DNA of 64,000 nucleotides from Amia ocellicauda (taxonomy: Eukaryota > Chordata > Actinopteri > Amiiformes > Amiidae). The DNA is taken from NCBI RefSeq assembly GCF_036373705.1, contig NC_089857.1:39070784-39134783 (forward strand), read 5' to 3'. Under the pieces are notes generated by a model, which worked only from the letters and a program-made list of their open reading frames with translations, searched no databases and had not been told where the DNA came from. Position 1 is the stretch's first letter; each line of letters begins with the position of its first letter. The position numbers and the translations under genes are program-made. Below, in pieces: positions 13,501-26,000 of this stretch.

Positions 13501-16500
13501 CAGCTCCGACTCCAGTTTTCCCTTGATTTCCTTTGAGGAACACGCCCAAAAATCACAAAACTGCATCATTCTGGTTGAATTATTTGACCTACTAGACCCC
13601 TGTTAAGGCAGCTTATTGGAGCAATTGTTTAAATGACATCTGAGAAGGCATAAAAGCTCTATAGCATATTTGTTCATCTTTTTCTATCGTATTTGGAGTT
13701 TCTTGATTTCCCATCCCATGCTGTCCACTGTTTTTACATATGGCCGTGAGCCACGTTCCTTGAACTGATATTTCACATTACCATGTTATCTCTACTTAAA
13801 TAGGTATTTAAACGATAGCTAGCAAGAATTATTAATCATACAGTCAGAAAATCTGATTCCAAAACAGTTCACCAGATGCTGGATACTTCACAAGCTGTGA
13901 TGATAATGGAGCCTCATCACATTCCTTTGAGATCTAGTTAGCTCAATATCAATGTTTTTGTATTTTATCATTGTGTCAAATGTATTAGTTAAAAAAAAAG
14001 AAAAGAAAAGGAAAATGTACTATGTTTATCTGAAGGTAATACACAGGCATGCACACACTAACACACATATTATCTGGTTCTACACAAATATAGTGTCTAA
14101 GATTTGTATTTAATTGATCAGAATGTATTTGTTACCTTACATTTAATAACACTGAAGACATTTTTCCTCTATGTTTTGGTTTTTGAATGTATTGGTTCCA
14201 AGTGGAGAAAATGTACAGATTCCTTTTGACTGCGAATAGTAGCAGGAACACAAGATATCTCCGCCACAGCCTGTGAAATCAGTGACACCACTCAGACAAT
14301 TAATGCTGGCTTCTGCCTGCTTGCTGATAGTGCACAATTGCATTCACCTTGTAATAACAGTGATCAGCTCGTGTATTGCTTTGCTCTTTGAGGTGTACCT
14401 CTCTGGCCACGATCCAAGCAAGATTAGCAGCCGAGAATGAAGTGTTGTTCCACTACAAAAGAGAATCTATTTTCCATATGAACAGACAATTAATAAGCAT
14501 GCTTAACCCAGGATATGACACTGAAAAATAAAGGGGCATTGTGCCTAGACAATGGAATGCCTTAAAATGGGGAATTAAAAACAAAACATGATTAATAAAC
14601 TGAAATAAAAAAGTCATTTCCTGGCTCATCTATTTCAATTAGATATAAATATTTATTGAATTGGTAATACTGTGGCAGATGGTGAGGATTCGGACAGGAT
14701 TTGCTAGAAAAGCCTGAAACCCATAATTAAATTTGGAGTCATACACATTTTTTTTATTTTTTTAAAGGGCAAACATCATCTTTCCACACTGAGGAGAGCA
14801 GACCTTGAACAGGAAGAAAAAAAAAACACCTTGAAAATTAAAACATGCTTAATTGGTGTGTTTAATGGAAGCAGAGCCCAGAAAGACGACTAAAAACCTC
14901 TGCAATGACACAAAGACAGCAGTCTGGGTGTAGGCTGAGGACACGGGGCCCTCGGGCTCACCTCGATCAGCGGCCGGGCCTTGCGTTCCACGCTGAACTT
15001 GAAGTGGCAGAGTTCGCAGAAGCTGGTGTTAGAGGCGGAGAGCCAGTGCTCCAGGCAGCTCCGGTGGATGGTGCCCAAGGTGCCCGTGCACTCACAGGGT
15101 GACAGCAGGTCCTCCTGCCCGCTGCCTTCATGGCAGATCCTGCACATGGGCCGGTCATTGAAGGGGCTGGGACACAACAGGGGAGACAGACAGTGCTGTG
15201 AACAAGGTTTCACGACTCATCACATAACCCAGCAGCCTCCACTTTTCTCCGCTGTGGACAAGCAACTGCATGCCTTCTGCCAAATAAAGACACAGATAAA
15301 CTGCAGACGGAAATACTATCTTTAACACCGTTCCAGTTCTTTCAGTAAAGCCACAATTGACACTTGAGTGAAGCTTGGAGAAGGTTGCCCAAATGAACCA
15401 AAACAAACAAACATACTTGTTTACACAAACTCCCCTCCTTTCGCAATCCTTAATCATATGAATGCATGAAAGCTTAACCGAACAGATTTTGTCTTCATAA
15501 AGCTTTGGCTAAACTCAGCGTATGCCCACCCACCCTAAATATGGCAGCTAATGCTCTAGAAATGTAATTCCTCACATGTTATGTTGTTTATAACTGTACT
15601 GTGTCATTGAACAGCAAGCTGGCCCTCTCTCCGGGTAGAAATTGTAATCCCCAGTAACCCACCTAAAACATCATCAGCACAAAAAGCATTGTGCAGTCAC
15701 TAAGAAGAGAACAGCATGAACAACAATGCTTATGTATATGACAGAAATTAAAAAGGCTGTAGACACATAAAATTAAAGGGTATTTCAAATGGAAGCTTAA
15801 GCTATTAGTTCAAATAATAAACAATACATAAATTATGGGATAAGCAGAATCAAAGGACAGTAAACAAGGAGCCATGTGATTATGGTGCTGTTTAAAGGGT
15901 TGTTTATGAAGACATTAACTGATTAATGGTAACATAAACAATATAATCACACTGTGTCAAAGTCAGTTACTTAACAACCCCCCCCCCCAAAAAATTGATT
16001 ATGGATGTGCCTTAGACCTGAATGCAATCGCACAATGATATGATTTACCGTACTTTAAATTAGAAGTATAAATATGAGGAAGTTGAAAAGGAATAGCAAA
16101 CCAAAAGACATAACATCTGAAAATCTTTCTCAGGTATTCATATTGTCATGTCTACCAGGCAGATTATAACATGTTCTCCTTATTTATATAATTTCCCCTT
16201 TACTAAAGAGCAATTGACCTTCTTGTCCGTGACATCCTATGCTGATTTTATTCTGCTGCTGGAGGCGTCACCGACTGCCCTAGCAGACAGCAGACACAGC
16301 AGTCAGGATAGTCTGGGACCGCAGTGATAGCAGGCATGAGAACAGCAGGTCTGACAGCTTCACTTCTCATGTTGGCCACAGTGGTAGCCTGGTGATAGTG
16401 GAGCTGGCCTCAGACGTCTTCCTGTAGAGCACTGGGAGGGGCCGAGGTGACTTTAGATCAAACAGCACAGTGTCTCAAACATGAATGATAATAAAACACA

Positions 16501-19500
16501 ATACGTAAATAACAATGACATTCATAGCTGTCAAGTCGAGGGCTCTTTGATTAGGAGTGTGCAGGAAATGATCTGCATGATGGAGAATTTGTTTTTATAA
16601 AGACTCGATTAGTGTATTCTCTTTGCTATCCATCGAACTCCAAAGTGCTGTAACACACACTACAGCAAAGTGGTCTGAAGGAACTGTGTGTGATTGTCCA
16701 TTAACCCTGTAGGAAGATCTTCTCTTTGACTGGTGAAGCCCAGCCAAGGACCTCCATGGACACACGCTGGCCAGCAGATCTCCACGCAACCTCACTGAGT
16801 GAACACATATTCAGCACTCAACAGACCAGGCCCAGCCAGAATATTAGGTAAAATGTATTGAGATATTCAATACAGGCGAGAAGCACGCCGCTGAAGATTG
16901 GGCAAAACTCTGTGTGGTCAACAACATTGCTCAAATACAGATCTGCGAATAATCCAGGTTTCTTCACAGAAGAGATGAACAGTAGTTATATAAAGTCGTT
17001 ACCAATTTAGAGTCTGGAGGAACACAGTTCCAATATATGCAATGTGATTCAATAGTAATGCATAATCACTATAAACATCTGTAATAACAGGCTGTAATTA
17101 GCGCTGCTGCTGGAGAGGCTCTGACACAGTCGAACTGCTGTAATGCACAGTTATTAGTAGGTCAGGTGGCAAACAGATCATTCAGAATGATCCTCTTGCT
17201 AAGAACCGGCACGCTGCCTTAACCCGCTCCTCTACTCTCCGTCTGACTCGTGACAACAGAGAAACCAAGTATGGACCACTGTGGACAGGGTGTAGCACCT
17301 GAAGCAATGAAAGCTCGTAACAGCTAAGGAAGCCCGGCAGTGACGGTGCGGCCTGCTCGGCAGCTGCAGGCAGCTGTTATACCTAAACCCTTCTTTTGTC
17401 AGTGCAGCTCAAGAGGAAGGGGGGAGGGGGCCTTACACTTTGATCTAGAGAACAACCTTGTCGGGTACTAAAGCTCCCATCATGCATATTAATTAAATGG
17501 CTAAATATAGACATTATGGATTCTAAACAGTAAGCTTCTCATGTCTTATTTTCTTACACCCACAGCCTTCACTAAGGCGAATTTGATCCCACAAGACATT
17601 TTTCAGCCTTTACCTCCCTAAATCATTAGCAGCTGGCCTACGCGGTCTTGCATGTAAAAATACACTCACCTAAAGGATTATTAGGAACACCATACTAATA
17701 CTGTGTTTGACCCCCTTTCGCCTTCAGAACTGCCTTAATTCTACGTGGCATTGATTCAACAAGGTGCTGAAAGCATTCTTTAGAAATGTTGGCCCATATT
17801 GATAGGATAGCATCTTGCAGTTGATGGAGATTTGTGGGATGCACATCCAGGGCACGAAGCTCCCGTTCCACCACATCCCAAAGATGCTCTATTGGGTTGA
17901 GATCTGGTGACTGTGGGGGCCAGTTTAGTACAGTGAACTCATTGTCATGTTCAAGAAACCAATTTGAAATGATTCGACCTTTGTGACATGGTGCATTATC
18001 CTGCTGGAAGTAGCCATCAGAGGATGGGTACATGGTGGTCATAAAGGGATGGACATGGTCAGAAACAATGCTCAGGTAGGCCGTGGCATTTAAACGATGC
18101 CCAATTGGCACTAAGGGGCCTAAAGTGTGCCAAGAAAACATCCCCCATACCATTACACCACCACCACCAGCCTGCACAGTGGTAACAAGACATGATGGAT
18201 CCATGTTCTCATTCTGTTTACGCCAAATTCTGACTCTACCATCTGAATGTCTCAACAGAAATCGAGACTCATCAGACCAGGCAACATTTTTCCAGTCTTC
18301 AACTGTCCAATTTTGGTGAGCTTGTGCAAACTGTAGCCTCTTTTTCCTATTTGAAGTGGAGATGAGTGGTACCCGGTGGGGTCTTCTGCTATTGCAGCCC
18401 ATCTGCCTCAAGGTTGTGGCTTCACAAATGCTTTGCTGCATACCTCGGTTGTAATGAGTGGTTATTTCAGTCAAAGTTGCTCTTCTATCAGCTTGAATCA
18501 GTCGGCCCATTCTCCTCTGACCTCTAGCATCAACAAGGCATTTTTGCCCACAGGACTGCCGCATACTGGATGTTTTTCCCTTTTCACACCATTCTTTGTA
18601 AACCCTAGAAATGGTTGTGCGTGAAAATCCCAGTAACTGAGCAGATTGTGAAATACTCAGATCGGCCCGTCTGGCACCAACAACCATGCCACGCTCAAAA
18701 TTGCTTAAATCACCTTTCTTTCCCATTCAGACATTCAGTTTGGAGTTCAGGAGATTGTCTTGACCAGGACCACACCCCTAAATGCATTGAAGCAACTGCC
18801 ATGTGATTGGTTGCTTAGATAATTGCATTAATGAGAAATTGAACAGGTGTTCCTAATAATCCTTTAGGTGAGTGTATATACATATATTGTTAATATAATC
18901 CGTTATAACTATCAGGAATTCAACTAAAAGGAAGTAATGATATATTAGACCATATATTTGAGTGAAAATGTAAGGGGTAATGTATGGAAAGTGACTAAAA
19001 CTGAAGAGTTCTAGGTTATATTCCTTTAAAGGGGATTAGCTTCCTTTTGCACTTTCTTCACACAAATCTCTCTGCAATCCTAGATGTGTTTGAGGGCAAT
19101 CCTTGTTGTTCTGAAGAAAAAATTAATAAATACATACAAATAAAGACAACACAAAATCAAGAATATAAAATAATATCCATCAATGTTTTTCATGGATTAA
19201 TTTATATGTAAATTCCTGGTCTAATTTTAGATTTATATAATATAAAAACAAACATTTTCATCATATTCAAAAGTCTGTGCACAATTGTATCCACTACTTT
19301 TAATCATCAACTACAGTTAAGCATTTTTTTTTCTCAGACCAAAGAATAAACCATATTCTGAAGTACCAGTAGCATTACTTTCTTCACAATATCTATTTCA
19401 ATCCACAACCATACTTCACAGAGAAGCGAAGCCAGTGGATTCTTACATAAATGTCCCTGCTTGTCCCTGCTCCTCTTATTTCCCCTCAGAGGTTGAACTG

Positions 19501-19873
19501 AAACATGATAGGCTACACCTCTCGCCTGCACGCCCAGCGTCTGTCAGAGCTCAGAAAACCGCTCTCCCTTCCCGGCCTGGAGCAGGAGGCCTGTGCACAG
19601 ACCGTATGGCTCCGAGGCGGATCGACAGAGGAACAGATTAAACAATCCCTTCACCTCTCAAACCCCCCCCTCCCCACCTTGCTCCTACCTCTGGGTGGCG
19701 AGAGTCCTGACTACTGTTGACAGCAGCTGCCCGTCCTTAGCCGAAACTTGCATGACATACTGTGGCTGTCCATTCGCCGGGCTGTTGGAGTCCTCCACTG
19801 CCTTTCCTGCAGGGGCTGCGTCTGTGCAGTCTGGCAGCACCTCCGGCAGATGACTGCAGCGGCTGGTTGTCAT
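7406..19873 (-). CDS. marchf3: MARCHF3 E3 ubiquitin ligase, whole coding region (4 exons, 252 aa)
   Basis: Joining 19873-19689, 15166-14962, 7984-7775 and 7564-7406 gives 759 nt, 252 aa plus stop, with all splice phases consistent and GT-AG at each junction. Human MARCHF3 is 253 aa. Order: N-terminal cytosolic segment (1-62); RING-CH zinc finger (about 70-118) with the C4HC3 pattern CRIC, CEC, then H, C and CELC; a MARCH-type segment [13 protein letters not shown]; two transmembrane helices (about 146-166 and 179-200); cytosolic tail ending in ETIV, which resembles a PDZ ligand. The family transfers ubiquitin to membrane cargo in endosomes and the plasma membrane. MARCHF2, the paralogue, differs in the RING-CH loop; the N-terminus ([16 protein letters not shown]) fits MARCHF3. 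Neighbours lmnb1 (convergent) and c5orf63 (tandem, upstream) match human 5q23. Introns carry two Tc1 copies. Confidence 0.95.
7775..7984 (-). CDS. marchf3: marchf3 coding exon 4 (two membrane helices)
   Basis: Seventy codons in phase 0 at both ends, from [12 protein letters not shown] to IYLFWTL. Acceptor ttttgaag, donor GTGAGT. Holds both transmembrane segments and the short loop [11 protein letters not shown] between them. Confidence 0.93.
10360..11565 (+). mobile_element. Tc1-like element, long-TIR DD34E family, copy 1 (defective)
   Basis: Flanked by TA on both sides. The ends are inverted repeats of roughly 210 bp, each containing two direct copies of a motif (gtatttgatcccct near 10375 and again near 10550), an IR/DR layout like Sleeping Beauty-type Tc1 elements. 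The transposase starts at 10702 (MAKTKELS) with a paired/HTH region. It meets a TGA at about 10903, lacks the segment with the first catalytic Asp, and resumes at 10912 with the second Asp (QHDNDPKHT) and the Glu (NPIENLW), spaced DD34E. The last part is frameshifted near 11250. It is a dead, non-autonomous copy inside a marchf3 intron. Confidence 0.92.
10702..11360 (+). pseudogene. Tc1 transposase remnant (DD34E)
   Basis: HTH part 10702-10905 ends in a premature stop (codons TAT TGA where copy 2 has CGT GGA). The catalytic part continues in frame from 10912. Compared with a full Tc1 transposase of about 340 aa, around 100 residues are missing between MRTVRNQ and [10 protein letters not shown], including the first catalytic Asp. 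After GEDLQ the frame is lost; the true C-terminus ([13 protein letters not shown] ... ending in TKY stop near 11359) is readable in another frame. Confidence 0.88.
12990..13085. repeat. short dispersed-repeat fragment
   Basis: The segment around atcatcatcatcagcctt and ctggacgaaggcctcctc resembles a repeat phrase I recall from many animal genomes (tail of a LINE or SINE). Family not determined from sequence alone. Confidence 0.3.
14962..15166 (-). CDS. marchf3: marchf3 coding exon 3 (RING-CH domain)
   Basis: Acceptor gtcccag, donor GTGAGC. It completes a Ser codon split from the previous exon, then codes [14 protein letters not shown] through to RPLIE. All eight zinc ligands of the RING-CH (C4HC3) are present: CRIC, CEC, HRSC, CELC. 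The Trp of the E2-binding face (EHWLSAS) is also present. The region is distinctly GC-rich compared with the flanking introns. Confidence 0.95.
17663..18874 (-). mobile_element. Tc1-like element, short-TIR DD36E family, copy 1 (apparently intact)
   Basis: TA-flanked, 1212 bp, with perfect terminal inverted repeats of about 29 bp beginning cactcacctaaaggattatt. It carries one uninterrupted transposase on the minus strand (17695-18726). The 59.6 kb copy is nearly identical, which points to recent activity. It sits in a marchf3 intron in the same orientation as that gene. Confidence 0.95.
17695..18726 (-). CDS. Tc1/mariner transposase, DD36E, intact ORF
   Basis: 343 aa, full length for the superfamily. 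N-terminal HTH pair ([19 protein letters not shown]), a second DNA-binding half ending near residue 120, then the RNase H-like catalytic core: Asp in AWSDESRF, Asp in [10 protein letters not shown], and Glu in NPIEHLWD. I count 36 residues between the second Asp and the Glu, so this is DD36E rather than the classical DD34E. The Gly-rich box ([11 protein letters not shown]) and the [11 protein letters not shown] motif are present. It catalyses cut-and-paste transposition into TA. Nothing visible inactivates it, but expression is not shown by the sequence. ATG is the only sensible start ([13 protein letters not shown]). Confidence 0.93.
   Translation of the reverse strand: MGKKGDLSNFERGMVVGARRADLSISQSAQLLGFSRTTISRVYKEWCEKGKTSSMRQSCGQKCLVDARGQRRMGRLIQADRRATLTEITTHYNRGMQQSICEATTLRQMGCNSRRPHRVPLISTSNRKKRLQFAQAHQNWTVEDWKNVAWSDESRFLLRHSDGRVRIWRKQNENMDPSCLVTTVQAGGGGVMVWGMFSWHTLGPLVPIGHRLNATAYLSIVSDHVHPFMTTMYPSSDGYFQQDNAPCHKGRIISNWFLEHDNEFTVLNWPPQSPDLNPIEHLWDVVERELRALDVHPTNLHQLQDAILSIWANISKECFQHLVESMPRRIKAVLKAKGGQTQY
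19689..19873 (-). CDS. marchf3: marchf3 coding exon 2 (N-terminus)
   Basis: Start ATG at 19873-19871 ([16 protein letters not shown]); the start is chosen because the human protein begins the same way. An upstream in-frame ATG (MLSAA) is less likely. The exon ends ATLATQ plus AG, splitting the Ser codon, with donor GTAGGA. The exon itself begins at 19930 after a tcttctcag acceptor. Confidence 0.92.
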
Positions 19874-19930
19874 GGCAGCAGACAGCAATTACCCCGCTGA
19901 AGCTGTGTGCGTTCATATGGCATTTCCCAT
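19874..19930 (-). promoter_or_regulatory. marchf3: marchf3 5' UTR part of exon 2 with a mini uORF
   Basis: Spliced leader of 57 nt before the marchf3 start. It opens with ATG GGA AAT GCC ATA TGA, a five-codon upstream ORF at 19930-19913, out of frame with the main start and closing about 40 nt before it. Such uORFs commonly lower translation; here that is inference. Confidence 0.5.
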
Positions 19931-19940
19931 CTGAGAAGAC

Positions 19941-20024
<84 letters not shown>

Positions 20025-20032
20025 GTATGTAT
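19941..20032. repeat. (AT)n followed by (ATGT)n microsatellite
   Basis: About 70 bp of AT dinucleotides and then five GTAT units. It lies only about 10 nt upstream of the marchf3 exon 2 acceptor, where the branch point and polypyrimidine tract would be expected. Confidence 0.97.
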
Positions 20033-23000
20033 TCATGCACAGTAGGTATGTTAAGGCATGAAAACAGTATATAGGTGTTACATGATGCCTTCAAAAATTG
20101 TCCAGTGCAGGGCTCTTCAGATGCACACATGCAGAGCAAGCAATAAATTGCCTGCTCCCGTCGGTACATTTGACCCTGCACTGTTCAATTCGGCTAAATA
20201 ACAGTTAGAAATTAATGAACAGTTTCAAATATATGCCAGCTAACAATTATTCTCTGCCACATAAAACAATAGAACTAAAGTTAATATTAAGTAAGGAAAA
20301 CAGTACATACACTACAGTAAACTACAGTGAAGACATAGATCTTTCATATATTCTTCATATCTGTAGATCACATGAACGTATTGGTACGGGATGGTAACCT
20401 TTAAAGTGTAACTATTCTCACAACCTGTTAAAAGAGATATTCCCTTTATTGCCCCGTTATTCAACAGAGTTTCGGCCTTTATTAAATGTAACAATTGTGG
20501 CCTTTTTGTGGTCCAATTTCAGTAGATGTTTGGGTTGTAAAAAAAAAACATAATTCATATAATGAATGCATGTGGTCACCAGCAAACCATGACAGAGCAG
20601 AAATTAAGGGTTTATATGAATGTAGTTCTGTCACAGAAGGTCCCTGTGTAACAACTAAGGGATTAAGGTCAACTTTCTGACAAGAATGAACCCATTGTAA
20701 TTAGAAGAAGCTAAGACATCAAATGGAAAAAAATAAGCTGCAGGAATTACAAAGATTAATTTCTGGGGAGGTTTATAGTTGTATTACTTTGTTGGAAATG
20801 TACTAGCTAAATCTGTAAGGCCTAATTAACCAGTTAATGACCACTTAATTAACAAGTCAAGTACAGGATTGGAAGCACTCATCATTTTATATCTTGCGCA
20901 TAAACGGGATTCAAATATATCTATCAAACCACCTCAAAATGAGATAGCAATGAAAGAAATTCCCAGTGGGTTATAGCTACATTATTTGCTTCTTAACAGT
21001 GCTATTAAAATATTCATGCTAAAGCAGTGGTTCCCTGTGTTAACATTTGTTCACAGTATCAAACACTGTCCACCACAAGTCTTTTAACTGGCAGTACAAG
21101 AAGTGTGCAGGAGGTTAGGATTCGTGTTTTGCTTGACAATAACATGTCATTTAACTATAAAAGAACATCCATTCCAGAAAACAAATACATGCGAGGACAG
21201 AAGAATATGCATCACTTTGATCTTTTGGATGGACTTAGATATTCTCCTGCAATGGTCTGCTACCTCAATGATAGGCTGCTCTTGTCAACGTCTTGAACAG
21301 GATACCCCAGGCATTCCTCCATTCATTGCCTTGGTCGGCGAGGAGGATGATGTCATTGCACACATCGCATTGTATACTTCCCCCTACGCTTAAGAGGAGT
21401 CACCCTTGAGTGCCACTCATTGCCTAAATGAGCTTTGAATTAATTACAAAGGATTGCAGTCATGAATGCCAGATTTAGCACAGCCCCGTCACACTAAAAC
21501 CTACTCAATGCAATAGATAGACTAGAGCTTTCAACACACGTCCAAAACTAAAAAGGAAAACAAGACTGTCGGATGAGCACATCCAATAGTTCTGATAGGT
21601 GTGCATGATTCGATGACATCTGTCACAGATGTACAGCTCCACTATACCAATCAAAAACGTCAGTCAGTTAGCTATGGTCCATTAAGGAATGACACAAAAT
21701 TGCCTCTAATGATGCTGGAATACTGCTCCCCACACCAGCACACTCCCTCCACTACATCCTCCAGAGATGGTAAGTCTAAGCTGACCAGACAATGAAAGGT
21801 CCCTAGGGTGTGCAATGCTCACACAATCTAATTCTCCTAACCTCAGGCACCATCCGTCTAGCACATGACATTCCCACAGCCCTTTTCCATTCTTCAGTCA
21901 GTCTTGGCCTCCTCTAATCAAATCAACCAAGCAGAAACATTAAGATACCCTGAGATGTGTGTGAGATGTTTTAGATCCTTCCAGCGCATGAAGCCTGCTT
22001 ATCTGTTCCCAAGACAAACTTATATTTCACACAACTCTCGGGAATTTACACTTTAAAACAATGGGGGTGAAAAATATCATATCTGGAGTAAAAGGAGTTC
22101 TCTGGGGATGGTAATGTGCATTTTTGTTTTGCCAAAGACAACAAATACATTAAACTCAGCTGTCACAAGATTTCAGGCTTTTGACAATACAGTAAATCAT
22201 ACAAAAAAATATCATAGCTTTCACCGCCTTGAGTGATATAGAAAACATGATTAATGAAACATGTGAGAAAGCAAAACCATTTAAAAATGTTACATAATAA
22301 AAGCTTGTATAAGATTACATAAATGTCAAGAGACTAATCTTATAATTGTCTACAATTAATAAAATGTAGCTTCAGTAAATACTAACGTATTCACAGTTCA
22401 CTGGATGCTCATTATACATTTTCTCTTAAAACTAAAAACTGGTGAGAGTTTTTTTAGGGTCTGGCTTCAACTTATATTCAAGGTCTCTCAGTCTAAACAG
22501 TAACATATACAATGCCAGTGATGAACAGCGTCTGTCAAACATTTTTCACATAGTCAAGCCTTAATATTATGTGTGCGTATACCAAGAATGTCTGGTACTC
22601 ATGCACATAACTTTCTTTTTTAACCGCATAGCTCTTGCTACATAGACTGAAGCCAAATGTTCTAAATATTCAAATTAAAATGAGTCTTTGCTCACATCCA
22701 GGTCTCTTTAGAAACTGAGACACTAAGAGAATGCCCTGCAGATGTTTTGACTTCAAAGTTGTTGTTTTTTCTCCTCCATACAGTATGGGGGTGTGATAGA
22801 CGATTCCTCTCTGTTCTCTCTCAGGCTTCCCATGAGGAATGCCATAGTTTCAATTAAGTAGACAGGCATCTGCAAAGTTAAACCAATATCTCTACACCTA
22901 ATAATACAAGAGTTAAGAGCAGACAGAAAACTGTCCCCGTGTCTTACATCGTTAGTGGCGTATTAAGAAAACTATATATAACATCTTTGGTTTGAAAAAA

Positions 23001-26000
23001 AGAAAGAAAAGTGTAGCTCTGGATATTGAAATGAACCCTTTTTAAGCTGTTGTCCTTCAAAGCCATTGCAGAATTTCTATTGAAAAAAAAGAATGTTCTC
23101 CACATTTGTCCTCGTCAAAAGCTTTTTTTACACTACCACGTATGAACAGAATAATGGCTTTTGACAATCTTGAAAACCATCATACTTCTCTGGCACGATT
23201 TCATTTCATGTAAAGTAATGCCTGCACTAACCCATTAAATCTAAATGGGCTCACATTGTTCAGATGCTGGAGCCCCTGATGTTTTCAATGAAGCGCGGCT
23301 GCTCTCAGACAGGAGGCTGGGGAGCTCTGTGTGGCACAGAAAATGCCTTCCTGTTGACCCATCGTGGGGTCAGTCAAATCACACATTAATGACACCAGAC
23401 AGACATCACCTGGTGCACACAAAGTGAGACTGCAGGGTGTATTCTAACATGGGTTCATTTCTTTCCGCCTACATGAAGACGTTCTGAGATTGTTTATAGT
23501 TAGACATACTGACCTCATTAACAGTTGGTTCATATTGTGCCTTTCGAAATGTGCAGAACCTCATGCTGTGAGTGAGAGCCAGCTCCAGAATTTAAAATGT
23601 GTTAAATAAATTAAAACTCTAAGTGGTATGGTAGTTAACATATAGGAGATTGTTTCTTTGGAGAAAATGAAGACCCATCATCAGCTTATGAGGTTCTAGT
23701 TCCATAATGAGTTATGGAAATAATGTACGCATGCACACACACACACACAAATAAAGTGTGACATTAAAAGTGGGAGTCCAATAACAGCATAAGGATCAAT
23801 CCACATACTTCTACAAAAGCTGCACAAATACATAAATAAGCATTCTGCTCTAGAGCTCTATTAACTGTCCTAACATCCCCACTCTAACTCCGTTCCCAGA
23901 GTGTTACCTCGAGAAGTCTATGGCAAAGTGGTGAAGACATGTAAAGATAGTGGAAAGTAATATGTATGCTAATTCAAACTCATTGCACTATACAGCACAT
24001 GGGATCATTACAACCTGATGGTTTCCTAGCCCAAATCCTATCAATATCACCAACATAAAATAGAGAAAGTAGAGGAACTTTCCTGAAGATCTTTTCAAGA
24101 TGATTGGCACATTTGTCTTCTTGGCAGAACCATATACACAGCACCAGTGGACAGCTCATCTTGCTTTTGTATCAGATAATCCAGGATAAACTTAGCTTCA
24201 CAGACATATCCTGTCATGTTCATTTCTACATGTAATCCACATACATCATTTAATAGGAAAAGCCACGGTAAGGCCTCATCAAAGGACACTTCAGTGGTGT
24301 TCATCTCAAGGCTAGCGAAGAGAAGGAAATAGCAGGGAACTAGCCCCGATGTTGTTTAGAATCTGTTTAAATTTCTGCAATATTCGGAGGATGTAACGGC
24401 ATTAAAATTTGAGCAGGCTTCGCAGATGGAGGTCCCTTAAGGACAATTATAGAAATGGACCCTTAATCAGTAGCTTTACTTTCAAAATATTCATAAACAT
24501 GTTCACTACTATTGAATCAGCACTGTTTTATTACTTCATAAGGACAAGGCTATTAAAACAAGGTACTCTACATTGAGCTTCAAAGTAACACCAATAATAA
24601 CGATATAACCTACTAGAACATTAACAGCAATGTGTTAAGGATTAGCGGCTGCCGAGTTCTGATGTTAATTGTTTAGTAATCTGAAATTTGATGGATTTTA
24701 AAAACCACGTCTTGGATACGTTAATTATAAACTTTCCTCCAGACTCAAACTGAACTGTATCAGGGGACATGCACCAGGCCAGCGAGAGGCGCGGTGACGC
24801 ACGTACTCATTATCTGTATGGCAATGGTCACGAGTAGGTTAACCAAGATGGGATTTAATGAAAGATGACGTTTTAATCTTCTTATTACAGTCAAATTAAC
24901 AACCAAACTCATTAAAGTTCCTCTGATAAGCACTGAATTTAAATAAAAGACCCACCTGGCCTTGGAGTCTGTGTGTTCTTAACTTTATAGCGCACATGTT
25001 TGGGACGCCAAAACTAGTCAAACTAAAGCACAGAAAACATTACTGAATAAAAAGGATAAAACAATACAAATCTAGAACAAAACCCCTTAAAAATACATAC
25101 TGTCACAATTTAAGTTTTTACTGCTATAGAGACACACACTTTGATCTTAAAAGATTTTATAGAACAAGAACATGACAATCCTTACTAATGAGCACCAAAG
25201 TATTTATCTCCACATTCCAGCACATTATACAAGCATTATATAAAGTGGCTGACCAAAATGTATTATCTCCATAAACTTATTTTCATTCACTGGGGATGAT
25301 TAATACGAAGTTCAATTGTTGGAGGATACTTGTAATATAATTTATCTGCTGGTAGTTTAATATTAAATAAAGAAGGAATGTTTAATATGTACACATTCCT
25401 AAAAAGGCTATGGTTAAAGTTTGAATATTCATGCAACTATAGAAGAAGCTTTTAACAGCAGCCACAAGTCTTCAGCAAGGGCTTTTTAATGTGTTTATCG
25501 TTTTCTTAAAGTATGTAATAATGGACACAACTTTGGACATGACTTATAATGTATTTCCCCAGAGAGTGTTACTCATTAAAGTAATGGCTTCAGTAGTACT
25601 TAGAGGAAAAAGAGGTCATTAGAAGTCCAAGAATGTTTCACCCACAGAAAAACAGTACCACAAGAAATAATCATATCTAAATTGGGAACAGCTTTGGTAA
25701 AGGTTCTGAAACTGGTTTCTGTGAAGACAGATATGTAATGATATAACACCTATTTGTTTATCAATGTTTAATGTAGTATGTTATGAAAGATTTGTCTTTC
25801 AGATTTGTATGGACTACATTACCACTTGATCTATTCAAACACAATGCTAAAAATGACACCAGGCATTTGCAGAAGATACCTGCCTTTCATACTGCAGTTC
25901 AATCACAACACAAGCTGAGTAACAGAAATGACTGGCTGCAGAACTAAACTAAACTAAAAGAATAATCCATCAGGAACAAGGGTATAGCAAAAGAAAGATA

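Larger units (their letters stand above)
7985..14961 (-). other. marchf3: marchf3 intron 3-4
   Basis: Intronic. Contains the Tc1 copy at 10360-11565 and a short dispersed-repeat fragment near 13000. A (GT)-rich tract lies just outside it, inside the next intron near 7735-7756. The 186-aa open frame at 8242-8802 on the opposite strand shows no domain and is not counted as a gene. Confidence 0.7.
15167..19688 (-). other. marchf3: marchf3 intron 2-3
   Basis: Intronic DNA with the DD36E Tc1-like element at 17663-18874 and a short poly(C) tract near 15979-15988. GC-richer patches at about 16250-16450 and 17100-17400 hold no ORF or splice pair I can support. Confidence 0.65.

Noticed and set aside
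14905..15325. Plus-strand ORFs over the RING-CH exon
   Set aside because: Antisense shadows of marchf3 exon 3.
19737..20181. Overlapping ORFs of about 100 aa on both strands around the (AT)n repeat
   Set aside because: Mostly poly-(Tyr-Ile) from the microsatellite, or shadows of marchf3 exon 2.
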